From positions 1 through 51,702 of IMG/VR virus record IMGVR_UViG_3300029893_000236: a stretch of 51,702 nt of DNA, one strand, 5' to 3'. A program made the translations under genes and the position numbers. Source of the stretch: a virus. Shown in pieces: positions 44,834 through 51,702 of this stretch; position 1 is the first letter of the stretch, and every line of letters begins with the position of its first letter. The notes below the pieces were generated by a model. That model did not search any database. It was not told the origin of the DNA and saw nothing but the letters and a program-made list of their open reading frames with translations.

Positions 44834-45418
44834 ATGAATATTACTATTACTTGGGAACTTCTTATTCAGGGTATACTAGGTCTTGGGGCTATCCTAGGAG
44901 CGAGTTATAGTATTTGGAAATTTGGTGCTAAACCTTTAGTACGAGGTATCCATCGTACCGTAAAAATATATACCGATATTGAAAAGATATTAACAGAATT
45001 ATCACCCAATGGTGGTAAAAGTATGAAAGACGCTATCCATCGTATTGAAAAGATTTTGGTTACATATAATTATAAAACAACCACTCTTTTAGAATATCTT
45101 AATATAGGTTTTTGGGAATGCGACAATTATGGTAATTGTATTTTTGTCAATCGAGCATTGAGAAAAATTACAGGATATGATTTAAATCAATTTTTAAATA
45201 AAAATTGGATGGGAATAATATCAGAAGAAGATAGAGAAAGGGTGAGTGAAGAATGGGAAGATTGTATTCAACAACAGAGATCTACTTCATTAAGTTGTTC
45301 AATAGTAGATTGTAATGGTAAAGTTATTCCGGTCTATATAGAATCTATCGTATTACGTACTGAATCGCATGAAGTATTGGGTTATATTGGTACCGTAATA
45401 CCAATTAATAAAATATAA
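44834..45418 (+). CDS. Membrane-anchored PAS domain protein
   Basis: This 194-aa protein has one N-terminal transmembrane helix (about residues 7-28, LLIQGILGLGAILGASYSIW), a helical linker (KSMKDAIHRIEKILVTYNY) and a PAS domain (about 85-190). The PAS part has the expected order: GFWECDNYGNCIFVNRALRKITGY, the FLNKNWMGIISEEDRE helix, then paired strands RSTSLSCSIVDCNGKVIPVYIES and a final VLGYIGTVIPI. No kinase or cyclase output domain follows. A PAS sensor at the end of a late phage operon is unexpected; a role in sensing or lysis control is only a guess. Confidence 0.75.
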   Translation: MNITITWELLIQGILGLGAILGASYSIWKFGAKPLVRGIHRTVKIYTDIEKILTELSPNGGKSMKDAIHRIEKILVTYNYKTTTLLEYLNIGFWECDNYGNCIFVNRALRKITGYDLNQFLNKNWMGIISEEDRERVSEEWEDCIQQQRSTSLSCSIVDCNGKVIPVYIESIVLRTESHEVLGYIGTVIPINKI

Positions 45419-45459
45419 AAAATAAACCACCATTTACGGCGATTTATTTCTGTTAATCA

Positions 45460-45478
45460 TTAATGTTTAAAACATTAA
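45460..45478. terminator. AT-rich palindrome between convergent genes
   Basis: TTAATGTTT and AAACATTAA flank a single A, a perfect 19-base palindrome overlapping the stop codon of the leftward 156-aa gene. It lies 42 bases after the PAS gene stop. Placed between converging transcripts it could act as a weak bidirectional terminator, though the stem is AT-only. Confidence 0.35.
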
Positions 45479-45945
45479 AACATTTCCATACCACATTTAA
45501 CAAGGAATAAGTGTAATTGTTCTACTTCTCCATACGATAGTAGTACTGATTCTCTTTGTGAATTTCCGTTTCGTTTTACACTTAAACTTAGATAATAACC
45601 TATATCTTTCCATTTTTCAAAACCAATGATTGAATTGTCGTTCTCATTGGGAGAACTATGAAAAAGACCTTTATATTTATCTCCCTCTTTTCGACCAACT
45701 CCATCTATATGTCTTCGGCAAACAGCTAGCATTTCCCCTACATCTTGTAGATTTAATTTAGATGTGATTTTCTTATCTTTGTCAAAATTACGTTCGTCTG
45801 TTCCCTTTTGGGGCATGAAAGACAGAAATATGGATTTTTTGTCTAGATTAAAGTCCAAATGTGCTGAAGATCCATTGCCATCTTTACGAGCTTTCCAAAA
45901 AGAAAGTGATGGACCACGTTTGAATTCTGTATTGTTATCGCTCAT
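45475..45945 (-). CDS. Hypothetical protein, possible ssDNA-binding fold
   Basis: This 156-aa protein starts at an ATG preceded by weak purines. The pattern is beta-rich (SLSFWKARKDGNGSSAHLDFN, SIFLSFMPQKG), with a helix (SKLNLQDVGEMLAVCRRHI), more strands (GYYLSLSVKRNGNSQRESVLLS) and a final helix (YGEVEQLHLFLVKCGMEMF). This beta-beta-alpha layout with an LF-HSS core recalls PC4/whirly-type single-strand-binding proteins of phages, but the match is by impression only. It is the last gene of the leftward cluster. Confidence 0.5.
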   Translation of the reverse strand: MSDNNTEFKRGPSLSFWKARKDGNGSSAHLDFNLDKKSIFLSFMPQKGTDERNFDKDKKITSKLNLQDVGEMLAVCRRHIDGVGRKEGDKYKGLFHSSPNENDNSIIGFEKWKDIGYYLSLSVKRNGNSQRESVLLSYGEVEQLHLFLVKCGMEMF

Positions 45946-45976
45946 AAGCTTTTTGATATACCTCTTTAATTATGAA

Positions 45977-46717
45977 TTATTCAAGATTAAATTTTTGCTT
46001 GAAAAATTCTAAGTCTTTGGGGGTACCAAGGCCGTACATTTCATTTACAAACCAAGGTAATACTAAATCCCCTGCTCCACCCCGAATCAGTTCATTATAT
46101 GATGGGGCTAAATAAAACAGTCCGTTAGTCTTTATGTCTTTACGTATCATTTCTTTTATTGACCAAAGCATGTCTTTGGCTTTAGACCAATAATATATAC
46201 CTACCGTTGCATAACCACTAATAACCTCCTTTTCTTTTACTTGTACTATTTGGCCAAGATGATTCAGTTTAACAAAACTCCACTTAGGATCATCAGCGGC
46301 AAAACAAAAAATACCACCTACCGCTTTTTCTCTAGTAAAAAAGTTTATAGCTTCTGATAGCCAGTAAGAACCTTTAATATATTGGTCCGAATTATAAATA
46401 ATAATAGGCTCGTTTTCGTTTAAATAATTCGAGGCCAATAATATACTAAAAGAGGGGCCAGAAAGGTCGTATTGGGTAGAATATACTAATTCTTTAAAGT
46501 GTTGTTTATATCGTGTAAGAATAGGTTCTAATCTAGGTATATGTTCTTTTTTGCAGAGAATGATTAGTTTATCAAAGGATTTTAATTCGTTACATATATT
46601 ATCTAATACTAATTCTATTACACATTTGTTACCTACCTTAATAAGGGGTTTAGGGTCTTTATAACCAACCTCTGCAAATCGTTTACCTTCGCCAGCCATT
46701 AAAATCATTACTTGCAT
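45977..46717 (-). CDS. Sugar-1-phosphate nucleotidyltransferase
   Basis: This 246-aa protein has the nucleotidyltransferase fold. The N-terminal signature MILMAGEGKRFAEVGYKDPKPLI binds the NTP (G-x-G-x-R-F and KPL motifs), and a later IIYNSDQYI carries the metal-binding Asp. It would activate a sugar-1-phosphate with an NTP to a nucleotide sugar. Its neighbours are a HAD phosphatase and methyl/glycosyltransferases, so it supplies donors for the glycan cluster. It follows the HAD gene by 8 bases. Confidence 0.82.
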   Translation of the reverse strand: MQVMILMAGEGKRFAEVGYKDPKPLIKVGNKCVIELVLDNICNELKSFDKLIILCKKEHIPRLEPILTRYKQHFKELVYSTQYDLSGPSFSILLASNYLNENEPIIIYNSDQYIKGSYWLSEAINFFTREKAVGGIFCFAADDPKWSFVKLNHLGQIVQVKEKEVISGYATVGIYYWSKAKDMLWSIKEMIRKDIKTNGLFYLAPSYNELIRGGAGDLVLPWFVNEMYGLGTPKDLEFFKQKFNLE

Positions 46718-46725
46718 AATTTATA

Positions 46726-47364
46726 TTACTCAATAATGTATTTTGATAGGGTATCCTGAATCAGTTTTATAGTTAAATCTTTAGGACCATTAATTTTTAA
46801 TATATGTGCCCCACTGGATTTAGCAGACATAAGTCCTACCTCTGAATCCTCTACGATAAGAGTTTGGTTGCAGTTCACATTTAATTTTTGCATCGCTAAT
46901 AAATATGGGGCGGGGTGTGGCTTAGGAAAATCTACATCCTGATTAGTGATAACGACATTCATGTAAGAATAAAACCCGGCCTGTCTTAACATGAGTTCAG
47001 TAGTATCTCTTATACTGTTTGTTACGCATCCTAATTTGTATTTTCTATTTTTCAAATAACCTAAAATATTTACTTTATCGTTATCAAATGTAATACGATT
47101 TTTGATTTCACTAATAGTATAGGTTTGTTTTAATTGGTAAATAGCATCAATTTGTTTTTCATTAATTTTATTTTCTTTTACTATTTTTTTTAATTTTTCT
47201 TTGGTAGGCAACCCGTTAAATCGAGCGTAATGTTCTTCAAGAGGAATAATGTAATTGGCGGCTTGTTTTAAAGCACGATTTAGTGCGTGATAGTGTACAT
47301 CACACATATCTACCAAACAACCATCTAAATCAATCAAAACCGCCTGAATTTGATTATTCGACAT
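46726..47364 (-). CDS. HAD-family phosphatase / phosphoglucomutase-like
   Basis: This 212-aa protein, started at the ATG at 47364 (MSNNQ), has all HAD motifs: AVLIDLDGCLVD with the nucleophilic Asp and acid Asp, LGCVTNS (motif II), DFPKPHPAP (motif III Lys) and IVEDSEVGLMSAKSSG (motif IV). A helical cap follows motif I, as in the beta-phosphoglucomutase subfamily. It probably dephosphorylates or isomerises a sugar phosphate for the adjacent nucleotidyltransferase. A longer frame from 47430 would overlap the methyltransferase and is less likely. Confidence 0.82.
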   Translation of the reverse strand: MSNNQIQAVLIDLDGCLVDMCDVHYHALNRALKQAANYIIPLEEHYARFNGLPTKEKLKKIVKENKINEKQIDAIYQLKQTYTISEIKNRITFDNDKVNILGYLKNRKYKLGCVTNSIRDTTELMLRQAGFYSYMNVVITNQDVDFPKPHPAPYLLAMQKLNVNCNQTLIVEDSEVGLMSAKSSGAHILKINGPKDLTIKLIQDTLSKYIIE

Positions 47365-47369
47365 ATTAT

Positions 47370-48074
47370 TTATTGTTGATATGTACCTATTTGAATAACG
47401 GATAAATTGTATGGGTCTTTTTCTATACAATTGGTCCAGGGTTTATTAAATATTTTTAATATAAAATCTTTAGCCAAATTTTTAAAACAATGGGTATCAT
47501 GTAAAAAAATCGAACATTTTTCCGAATTTATAAATGGCAATATACCTAGTAAATCTAGAATTAAAGATTCGTCGGTGTGGTGGGCGTCTATAAAAACAAA
47601 GTCTAATTCATTACGATTAACATATTTAAATATGTTGATGGGACTTTTATCTTGTATAAAAAATACATTTGATAAATTATAATATTGTTGTAATGTTAAT
47701 AGAAATGGATAAGTTTTGCTTTGATTATTAATTTTATGATTAAAATCATATGCGTTACAGGCATTGCGTTTTTCTTCTATGTACGAATCAATAGTAGTAT
47801 AAAAACCACCGTAATTTTGCATAGCCTGGCCAATTATTAACGCACTGACCCCCGTTCCAGTTCCTATTTCTAGACCACATTTTGGTTGATATTGTTGTAT
47901 AAAATTTTGAAAAAATAATACTTCGGCACGATTAATAGATATTGGACAATCAAACGTATTAATTTTAATGCTGTCAAAATCTTTAGTTGTTTTGTTATGT
48001 GGGATATAATGTAAACTACGATTTATTTGTTGAGAATCGTTTATTAATTGATCTAATGTGAGTAGTGATGACAT
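47370..48074 (-). CDS. Class I SAM-dependent methyltransferase
   Basis: This 234-aa protein has the SAM-binding motif I LEIGTGTGVSALIIGQAM, an acidic end of strand beta2 (TIDSY) and FVFIDAHHTDESLILDLLGILPF with SIFLHDTHC, the pattern of the Methyltransf_24 type. That type often methylates sugars or small metabolites in glycan clusters. It lies within the leftward sugar operon. The substrate is unknown. Confidence 0.8.
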   Translation of the reverse strand: MSSLLTLDQLINDSQQINRSLHYIPHNKTTKDFDSIKINTFDCPISINRAEVLFFQNFIQQYQPKCGLEIGTGTGVSALIIGQAMQNYGGFYTTIDSYIEEKRNACNAYDFNHKINNQSKTYPFLLTLQQYYNLSNVFFIQDKSPINIFKYVNRNELDFVFIDAHHTDESLILDLLGILPFINSEKCSIFLHDTHCFKNLAKDFILKIFNKPWTNCIEKDPYNLSVIQIGTYQQ

Positions 48075-48090
48075 ATTTTATATATACACG

Positions 48091-48726
48091 TTAACGTAGC
48101 AACTTTCGTTGTAATTCTTTAATACTTTCTCTGTCCCCAAAAACAAAATGACATCCATTTCCATTGCCTACACCCATACTTGTTAATTGTTGATAATTCA
48201 TATTTTTAAATTTTACAAACGACACTACTTTAATGTTACCATTATTATGGCGAATAATTACGTCGTTTGGGTGTAGTGTAATTCTTGTATTATTATGGTC
48301 ATAGATAACAATGTCGTCTAATTGAGAATCGTATCCTGTACTTAATTGACCCTCTTCTCTTATAGAGGGTAGGAATTGTTTTAACTTCCAACGTCTAGAC
48401 GGAAGATAAAAGAAAACTTCTACTATTTCTTGTGTGCTAGGTATTATGTACCATTCTCTAATATTGTCGTTGGAATTTTGTAAATAAGTAGATACCAAAT
48501 GATATGCCTTTCTTATATTTTGCCAAATCGCTTCGGAAACAATGTTGTAACGTTGATTAGGATAAATAATTAATTTATTCCCTATTTTCCATTCACCTAT
48601 TATACGAATTAAATATTGAGTTATTTGTTTAAGATATTCAAGATTATCATAAGTCACATTATATACATCGATATGATATCCATCATGATGTTTGTGACAA
48701 TAGGTTTCTTTTATTATTCTATACAT
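48091..48726 (-). CDS. Hypothetical 211-aa protein of the sugar cluster
   Basis: A good TAGGA ribosome binding site precedes the ATG. The protein is mixed alpha/beta and basic/aromatic, with a His-rich start (CHKHHDGYH) and a beta block near the C-terminus (DIVIYDHNNTRITLHPNDVIIRH). No family is recognised. It lies in line with the cluster, 16 bases before the methyltransferase. A stem-loop GCCATCA/TGATGGC lies just upstream at 48746-48761. Confidence 0.55.
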   Translation of the reverse strand: MYRIIKETYCHKHHDGYHIDVYNVTYDNLEYLKQITQYLIRIIGEWKIGNKLIIYPNQRYNIVSEAIWQNIRKAYHLVSTYLQNSNDNIREWYIIPSTQEIVEVFFYLPSRRWKLKQFLPSIREEGQLSTGYDSQLDDIVIYDHNNTRITLHPNDVIIRHNNGNIKVVSFVKFKNMNYQQLTSMGVGNGNGCHFVFGDRESIKELQRKLLR

Positions 48727-48778
48727 TTAAGTAATTCCTATCACCGCCATCAAATGATGGCAAAAATCGCGTTCCTTT

Positions 48779-49462
48779 TTATTTCGTTTTGATGTACTCA
48801 TTATGTTTAATAATTCCTGGCGAAGCTGGATAACAATGTTTTTGCTTTAAAAATTGTACCAAGGATAATCTGTTTAGTTTATAATACCAGCAATCACGCA
48901 AACGCAGGCTCCATTCTACATCTTCGCCTTGACCCCATACTCTATTTTCGTCTAGAGGGTTCTCTCTAAAATAATCTGTTTTTACTACAAAATACGATCC
49001 ACTAATGTACATATTATGGATTTGGTCATCTACATCATAATCTAAAAACCTGATTTTTCCGTTATGATAGTCGCCGTCCCATATCATCCAATCACGAAAT
49101 CTAGTACCATCTAAATTTAAAATTGGGTTCATTGCTACTTGCCAGCAATTTTCAAAATTACAATAACCCCGATACCAGCCGGGCAATAATTTAATATAAT
49201 CATGCATTAATACTAAATTGGGATATTTTGCTAATCTAGCCTGTTCATTTTTATGTTTGGTAATCCACATTTGTCGGCCTAAATCTTCTATTTTTAAAGT
49301 AGTAGTATTGATACGTGGGATAGAAATATCTATAGGGGCCGTAATAATAATTTCATAATTATGTATTGGACATTCTTGTTCAATGGAATCTATAATTTTA
49401 TGTATACGTTCGTTTTGTGTGCCGTCAGTACAAATACCGAAAGTAAAATGGGTTGAAGTCAT
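48779..49462 (-). CDS. GT-A-like glycosyltransferase
   Basis: This 227-aa protein looks like a compact GT-A enzyme (family 2 type). An N-terminal Rossmann-like half (FTFGICTDG...YEIIITAP) is followed by LVLMHDYIKLLPGWY, where HDY replaces the usual DxD. GQGEDVEWSLRLRD matches the acceptor-binding ED-x-E-W/xxR block that holds the catalytic acid. It would transfer a sugar from a nucleotide donor. It is smaller than many family 2 enzymes (~250-300 aa). Confidence 0.7.
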   Translation of the reverse strand: MTSTHFTFGICTDGTQNERIHKIIDSIEQECPIHNYEIIITAPIDISIPRINTTTLKIEDLGRQMWITKHKNEQARLAKYPNLVLMHDYIKLLPGWYRGYCNFENCWQVAMNPILNLDGTRFRDWMIWDGDYHNGKIRFLDYDVDDQIHNMYISGSYFVVKTDYFRENPLDENRVWGQGEDVEWSLRLRDCWYYKLNRLSLVQFLKQKHCYPASPGIIKHNEYIKTK

Positions 49463-49467
49463 ATATG

Positions 49468-49692
49468 TTAAAACCTTTTATTAGTACAATTATTATTTAA
49501 TTCTGTATCGCAACAATATTGTATTTCTTTTTGGTTGTAATTGTGATATAGTATACCATATAAAATACCTAAAGCATACCATAATCTACCATTGGCTTGT
49601 GGATAATCTGTAGGTTTTTTGTTATAATACATACTAGGGGAGGGGAATATTAATGATTCAAGGTTTTTAGGTGTGTGTGTTGTTTTTTCCAT
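49468..49692 (-). CDS. Hypothetical 74-aa protein
   Basis: The frame starts 26 bases inside the end of the sugar O-methyltransferase gene and stops 5 bases before the glycosyltransferase gene, so it fills the gap in the operon. It has a Tyr-rich middle (WYALGILYGILYHNYN) and Cys-Cys near the end. No family is recognised. It could be a small accessory protein. Confidence 0.45.
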   Translation of the reverse strand: MEKTTHTPKNLESLIFPSPSMYYNKKPTDYPQANGRLWYALGILYGILYHNYNQKEIQYCCDTELNNNCTNKRF

Positions 49693-50572
49693 TGTTTTGC
49701 GAAAATCCTATCAGATAATAATTATTGGGAATATATTCTGTTTCTTCAATTTCCACATTATAACCACATTCGGTTGCCAAAAATCCTAATTGTTCGGCGT
49801 GTGGCATGTCGGAGGATTTGTTTTGAAACGACAAGAATAGGTTATTAGCCCCGAACCAATTAGCGTTTGTCACCAAATCTAGTGTTTTTTGGTTGGCTTC
49901 ACTTAATGACCATAATGACATAAATAAATCGCAATTCCATTTAGTGTCACTTACACGATTGATCGGTAATATTTCAATACCTATATTACCACCAAATAAA
50001 CATTTGTCATCAAAAAAGATTTCGTTGCTACCTTGAATGGTACATTTTAAATAAAGCCATTGTAACGCACAAAAGATAGGCAGATCAATTATTGTGTATT
50101 TATCGCACCAACCACCATTGTATAATTTACGAGCCATATTGCCATAACCGCCACCTAATTCTATAAAATGATAATACATCTTATATTGTAAACTAGGGTT
50201 GGTATAATTTAAATAATACCACCAATGGTAAGTGTGATGTAAATCATTGTGGGAAAATCCATATTCAGGATTCTTGATAGGCATACCTACATTTGGTTCT
50301 TTTTCAAATTTAATTTCATTTTTAGTTTTAATTTTTTCTAATTGAACATCAGCCCATTTACCCCATGCATTAACAAACATAGTGTGTTGTATTTCTGGTA
50401 AAGAAAGAAAGTTAAAAGGGGGGTTGGGGTATATTAGTTGGAATATACGATCACATTGTTGTTCCCAAAACGGGGTGGTATATTGCCGCCATGAAGAATC
50501 GTTAATATGGTATTGTTCAACCAATTGTCTATATTGTGGAATTAGAGATTGCCATTTTTGTTTAGTGTTCAT
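49667..50572 (-). CDS. Putative sugar O-methyltransferase
   Basis: This 301-aa protein, started at the ATG at 50572 (MNTKQ) whose ATGA overlaps the stop of the GT10 gene, matches the sugar O-methyltransferase type found in glycan clusters. It has an N-terminal helical region with FVNAWGKWADV, then FIELGGGYGNMARKLY as SAM motif I and YTIIDLPIFCALQWLYLK. It probably methylates a glycan hydroxyl. The longer frame to 50605 would run into the GT10 gene and lacks support. Confidence 0.72.
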   Translation of the reverse strand: MNTKQKWQSLIPQYRQLVEQYHINDSSWRQYTTPFWEQQCDRIFQLIYPNPPFNFLSLPEIQHTMFVNAWGKWADVQLEKIKTKNEIKFEKEPNVGMPIKNPEYGFSHNDLHHTYHWWYYLNYTNPSLQYKMYYHFIELGGGYGNMARKLYNGGWCDKYTIIDLPIFCALQWLYLKCTIQGSNEIFFDDKCLFGGNIGIEILPINRVSDTKWNCDLFMSLWSLSEANQKTLDLVTNANWFGANNLFLSFQNKSSDMPHAEQLGFLATECGYNVEIEETEYIPNNYYLIGFSQNNGKNNTHT

Positions 50573-51405
50573 AATAAAAGTTGTCCATACTGTTGTATAA
50601 ACCAATCTTCAGCTGTTCTATATTGTTCAACTCTTTGAATATTATCTTCAATGGCGGGTAACATAGATTGATACAAATCCTCATTCAAGGAGGAGAGTAT
50701 GTTTTCTAATTCTTCTAGGGTTTCAAATTGAATAATCCCGTCCGAGTTAAAATATTTGTTTATGTTCGGTGTGCCCCACCAGATGGGGACTGTACCTGCC
50801 GCAAAACAATCTAAAATAATATCAGTAAAATAATCGTCCAGTCTCATATTCATAATGGCCAAAGAAAAACGGTAGTTGCGGTGGCCATCCAACTTGTATT
50901 GAATTGGTTGATATCCTCTACCAAATAATCCATCAATATAATTACCAAATTTTCTAACCACTTCATGACGTAATTTATGTCCGGGGGCATAATTTTTATC
51001 CGATGCTATAATAGATAAATTCGATGTTTTGGGGTAAATCTTAACATCTTGTGGTTTAGTCCAAACAGCCCCCATAGGGTAATATAAAATTTTATTTTGT
51101 AATTCTATAGACTGATTCTTTTTCCACTCAAGATTGTGTGTTAATATATAATCAAATAAATCAGGATTACGCTCAACAAAAGAATAACTATTATTAATAA
51201 TACATGGGGGTTCTAATAACCACGCTATTTTCTTTTTACAAAAATAATTTTGTGCGTGTGGCAACATTAAATCCGTAAAAAAACAGGTGTCACTTGGTTT
51301 AATAGGAGTTCGGTCCCATTCTACCCATTTAGGTATATTATCACTAGAAGATACAGAGTGTGCAAATGCAATGTCGCAAATTTTTAATTTATATTTTTTA
51401 TACAT
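50569..51405 (-). CDS. GT10-family fucosyltransferase-like protein
   Basis: This 278-aa protein has the diagnostic GT10 block near residues 180-220: YRFSLAIMNMRLDDYFTDII, then DCFAAGTVPIWWGTPNINKYF. In family members these bind GDP-fucose. The N-terminal half is a Rossmann-like acceptor domain (IAWLLEPP, DYILTHNLEW). The donor would be GDP-fucose or a related GDP-deoxysugar, for which the phage encodes the first enzyme (Gmd, 5520). It ends in TGA overlapping the next ATG. Confidence 0.82.
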   Translation of the reverse strand: MYKKYKLKICDIAFAHSVSSSDNIPKWVEWDRTPIKPSDTCFFTDLMLPHAQNYFCKKKIAWLLEPPCIINNSYSFVERNPDLFDYILTHNLEWKKNQSIELQNKILYYPMGAVWTKPQDVKIYPKTSNLSIIASDKNYAPGHKLRHEVVRKFGNYIDGLFGRGYQPIQYKLDGHRNYRFSLAIMNMRLDDYFTDIILDCFAAGTVPIWWGTPNINKYFNSDGIIQFETLEELENILSSLNEDLYQSMLPAIEDNIQRVEQYRTAEDWFIQQYGQLLL

Positions 51406-51702
51406 TAGTTTGTTGATAAACCTGTTTTAGTCCTTCTAATAGAGGAATTTGTGGTTGCCACAATTTATTATCCATTAACCACATATTGGGTTCGTTTTGT
51501 AGTGTTTGTGTAATATCTTTTTGTATACCTCGATCAATAATACTATCTACAGATAAGGCATTATTATTTGAATGTATATAACACAAAAGTCTTGCAATAG
51601 CATATATTGATATCCATACACCAGAGGTTAAATCAAATATGTCGGGAAAATTTGGTTGACAACTATTTTCAGCAATTGTTATTAATCCTCTAACACAATC
51701 TT
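51398..51702 (-). CDS. NAD-dependent sugar epimerase/dehydratase, C-terminal part only
   Basis: The frame continues past the TTG at 51586 to the right edge of the window, so only the last ~100 residues are present. They show the C-terminal pattern of extended short-chain dehydrogenases: DCVRGLITIAE, FDLTSGVWISIYAIA, then LWQPQIPLLEGLKQVYQQ, where family members have LGW-P---LEEGL. It could be an epimerase, or a GDP-fucose synthase-type enzyme that completes the Gmd pathway; the active site is outside the window. It overlaps the GT10 ATG by 8 bases. Confidence 0.65.
   Translation of the reverse strand, partial: DCVRGLITIAENSCQPNFPDIFDLTSGVWISIYAIARLLCYIHSNNNALSVDSIIDRGIQKDITQTLQNEPNMWLMDNKLWQPQIPLLEGLKQVYQQTNV

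Noticed and set aside
48746-48761. GCCATCA/TGATGGC hairpin as terminator
   Set aside because: The T-run is on the wrong side for leftward transcription and an A-run follows on the + strand, so it is not an intrinsic terminator.
1-51702. tRNA genes, CRISPR arrays, insertion sequences, integrase or recoded stop codons
   Set aside because: None seen. Intergenic gaps are short, no repeat-spacer pattern or transposase motif is visible, and all three stop codons end genes normally.

Overview
This window is most of the structural region of a tailed double-stranded DNA phage (Caudoviricetes). It holds a large terminase, portal, prohead protease, HK97-type capsid, connectors, tail tube, tape measure, hub and fibre genes in conventional order. 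No tail sheath gene lies between the tail tube and the tape measure, so a siphovirus-like tail is inferred. The DNA is AT-rich and uses the standard genetic code, with TAA strongly preferred as stop. The host cannot be read from the sequence. The first ~735 bases are clearly more GC-rich than the rest and could be foreign DNA, a recombination junction or an assembly chimera.

Layout. 1-735: GC-rich, two leftward small genes (one running off the edge) and a 333-base non-coding stretch. 747-3955: an accessory module bounded by two copies of a 15-bp near-palindrome, each next to a TATAAT-like box. It contains a virion-type protein, a leftward class I peptide release factor that appears to need a prfB-style +1 frameshift, a TIM-barrel glycosidase-like protein and small leftward genes including a Myb-like DNA-binding protein. 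3993-7792: a rightward operon with a small protein, a sigma-like factor, an HTH/coiled-coil protein (candidate small terminase), GDP-mannose 4,6-dehydratase, an unknown protein, an HNH nuclease and an ERCC4-type nuclease. 7785-16588: intein-containing terminase, portal, protease, scaffold, decoration protein and major capsid protein, ending in a strong hairpin. 16702-20302: virion accessory and receptor-type genes. 20305-26344: connectors, tail tube and candidate tail chaperones, ending in a terminator. 26427-44347: tape measure, distal tail, hub, tail fibre and a giant cysteine-rich protein. 44367-45418: a cysteine-rich protein and a membrane-anchored PAS protein.

45475-51702 runs leftward. 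After one unrecognised gene it is a sugar cluster: nucleotidyltransferase, HAD phosphatase, two methyltransferases, a GT-A-like glycosyltransferase, a GT10 fucosyltransferase-like enzyme and the C-terminal end of an NAD-dependent epimerase. With the dehydratase at 5520 this suggests that the phage makes and transfers a deoxysugar (possibly fucose), either onto its virion proteins or onto the host surface.

The points most worth a second look are the release-factor gene with its apparent recoding site and unusual UGA distribution, the two-gene receptor module present twice (823-3026 and 17174-19930), the 15-bp promoter element, the cysteine-rich fibre and the late PAS protein. All functions are assigned by reading motifs by eye; no database search was run.
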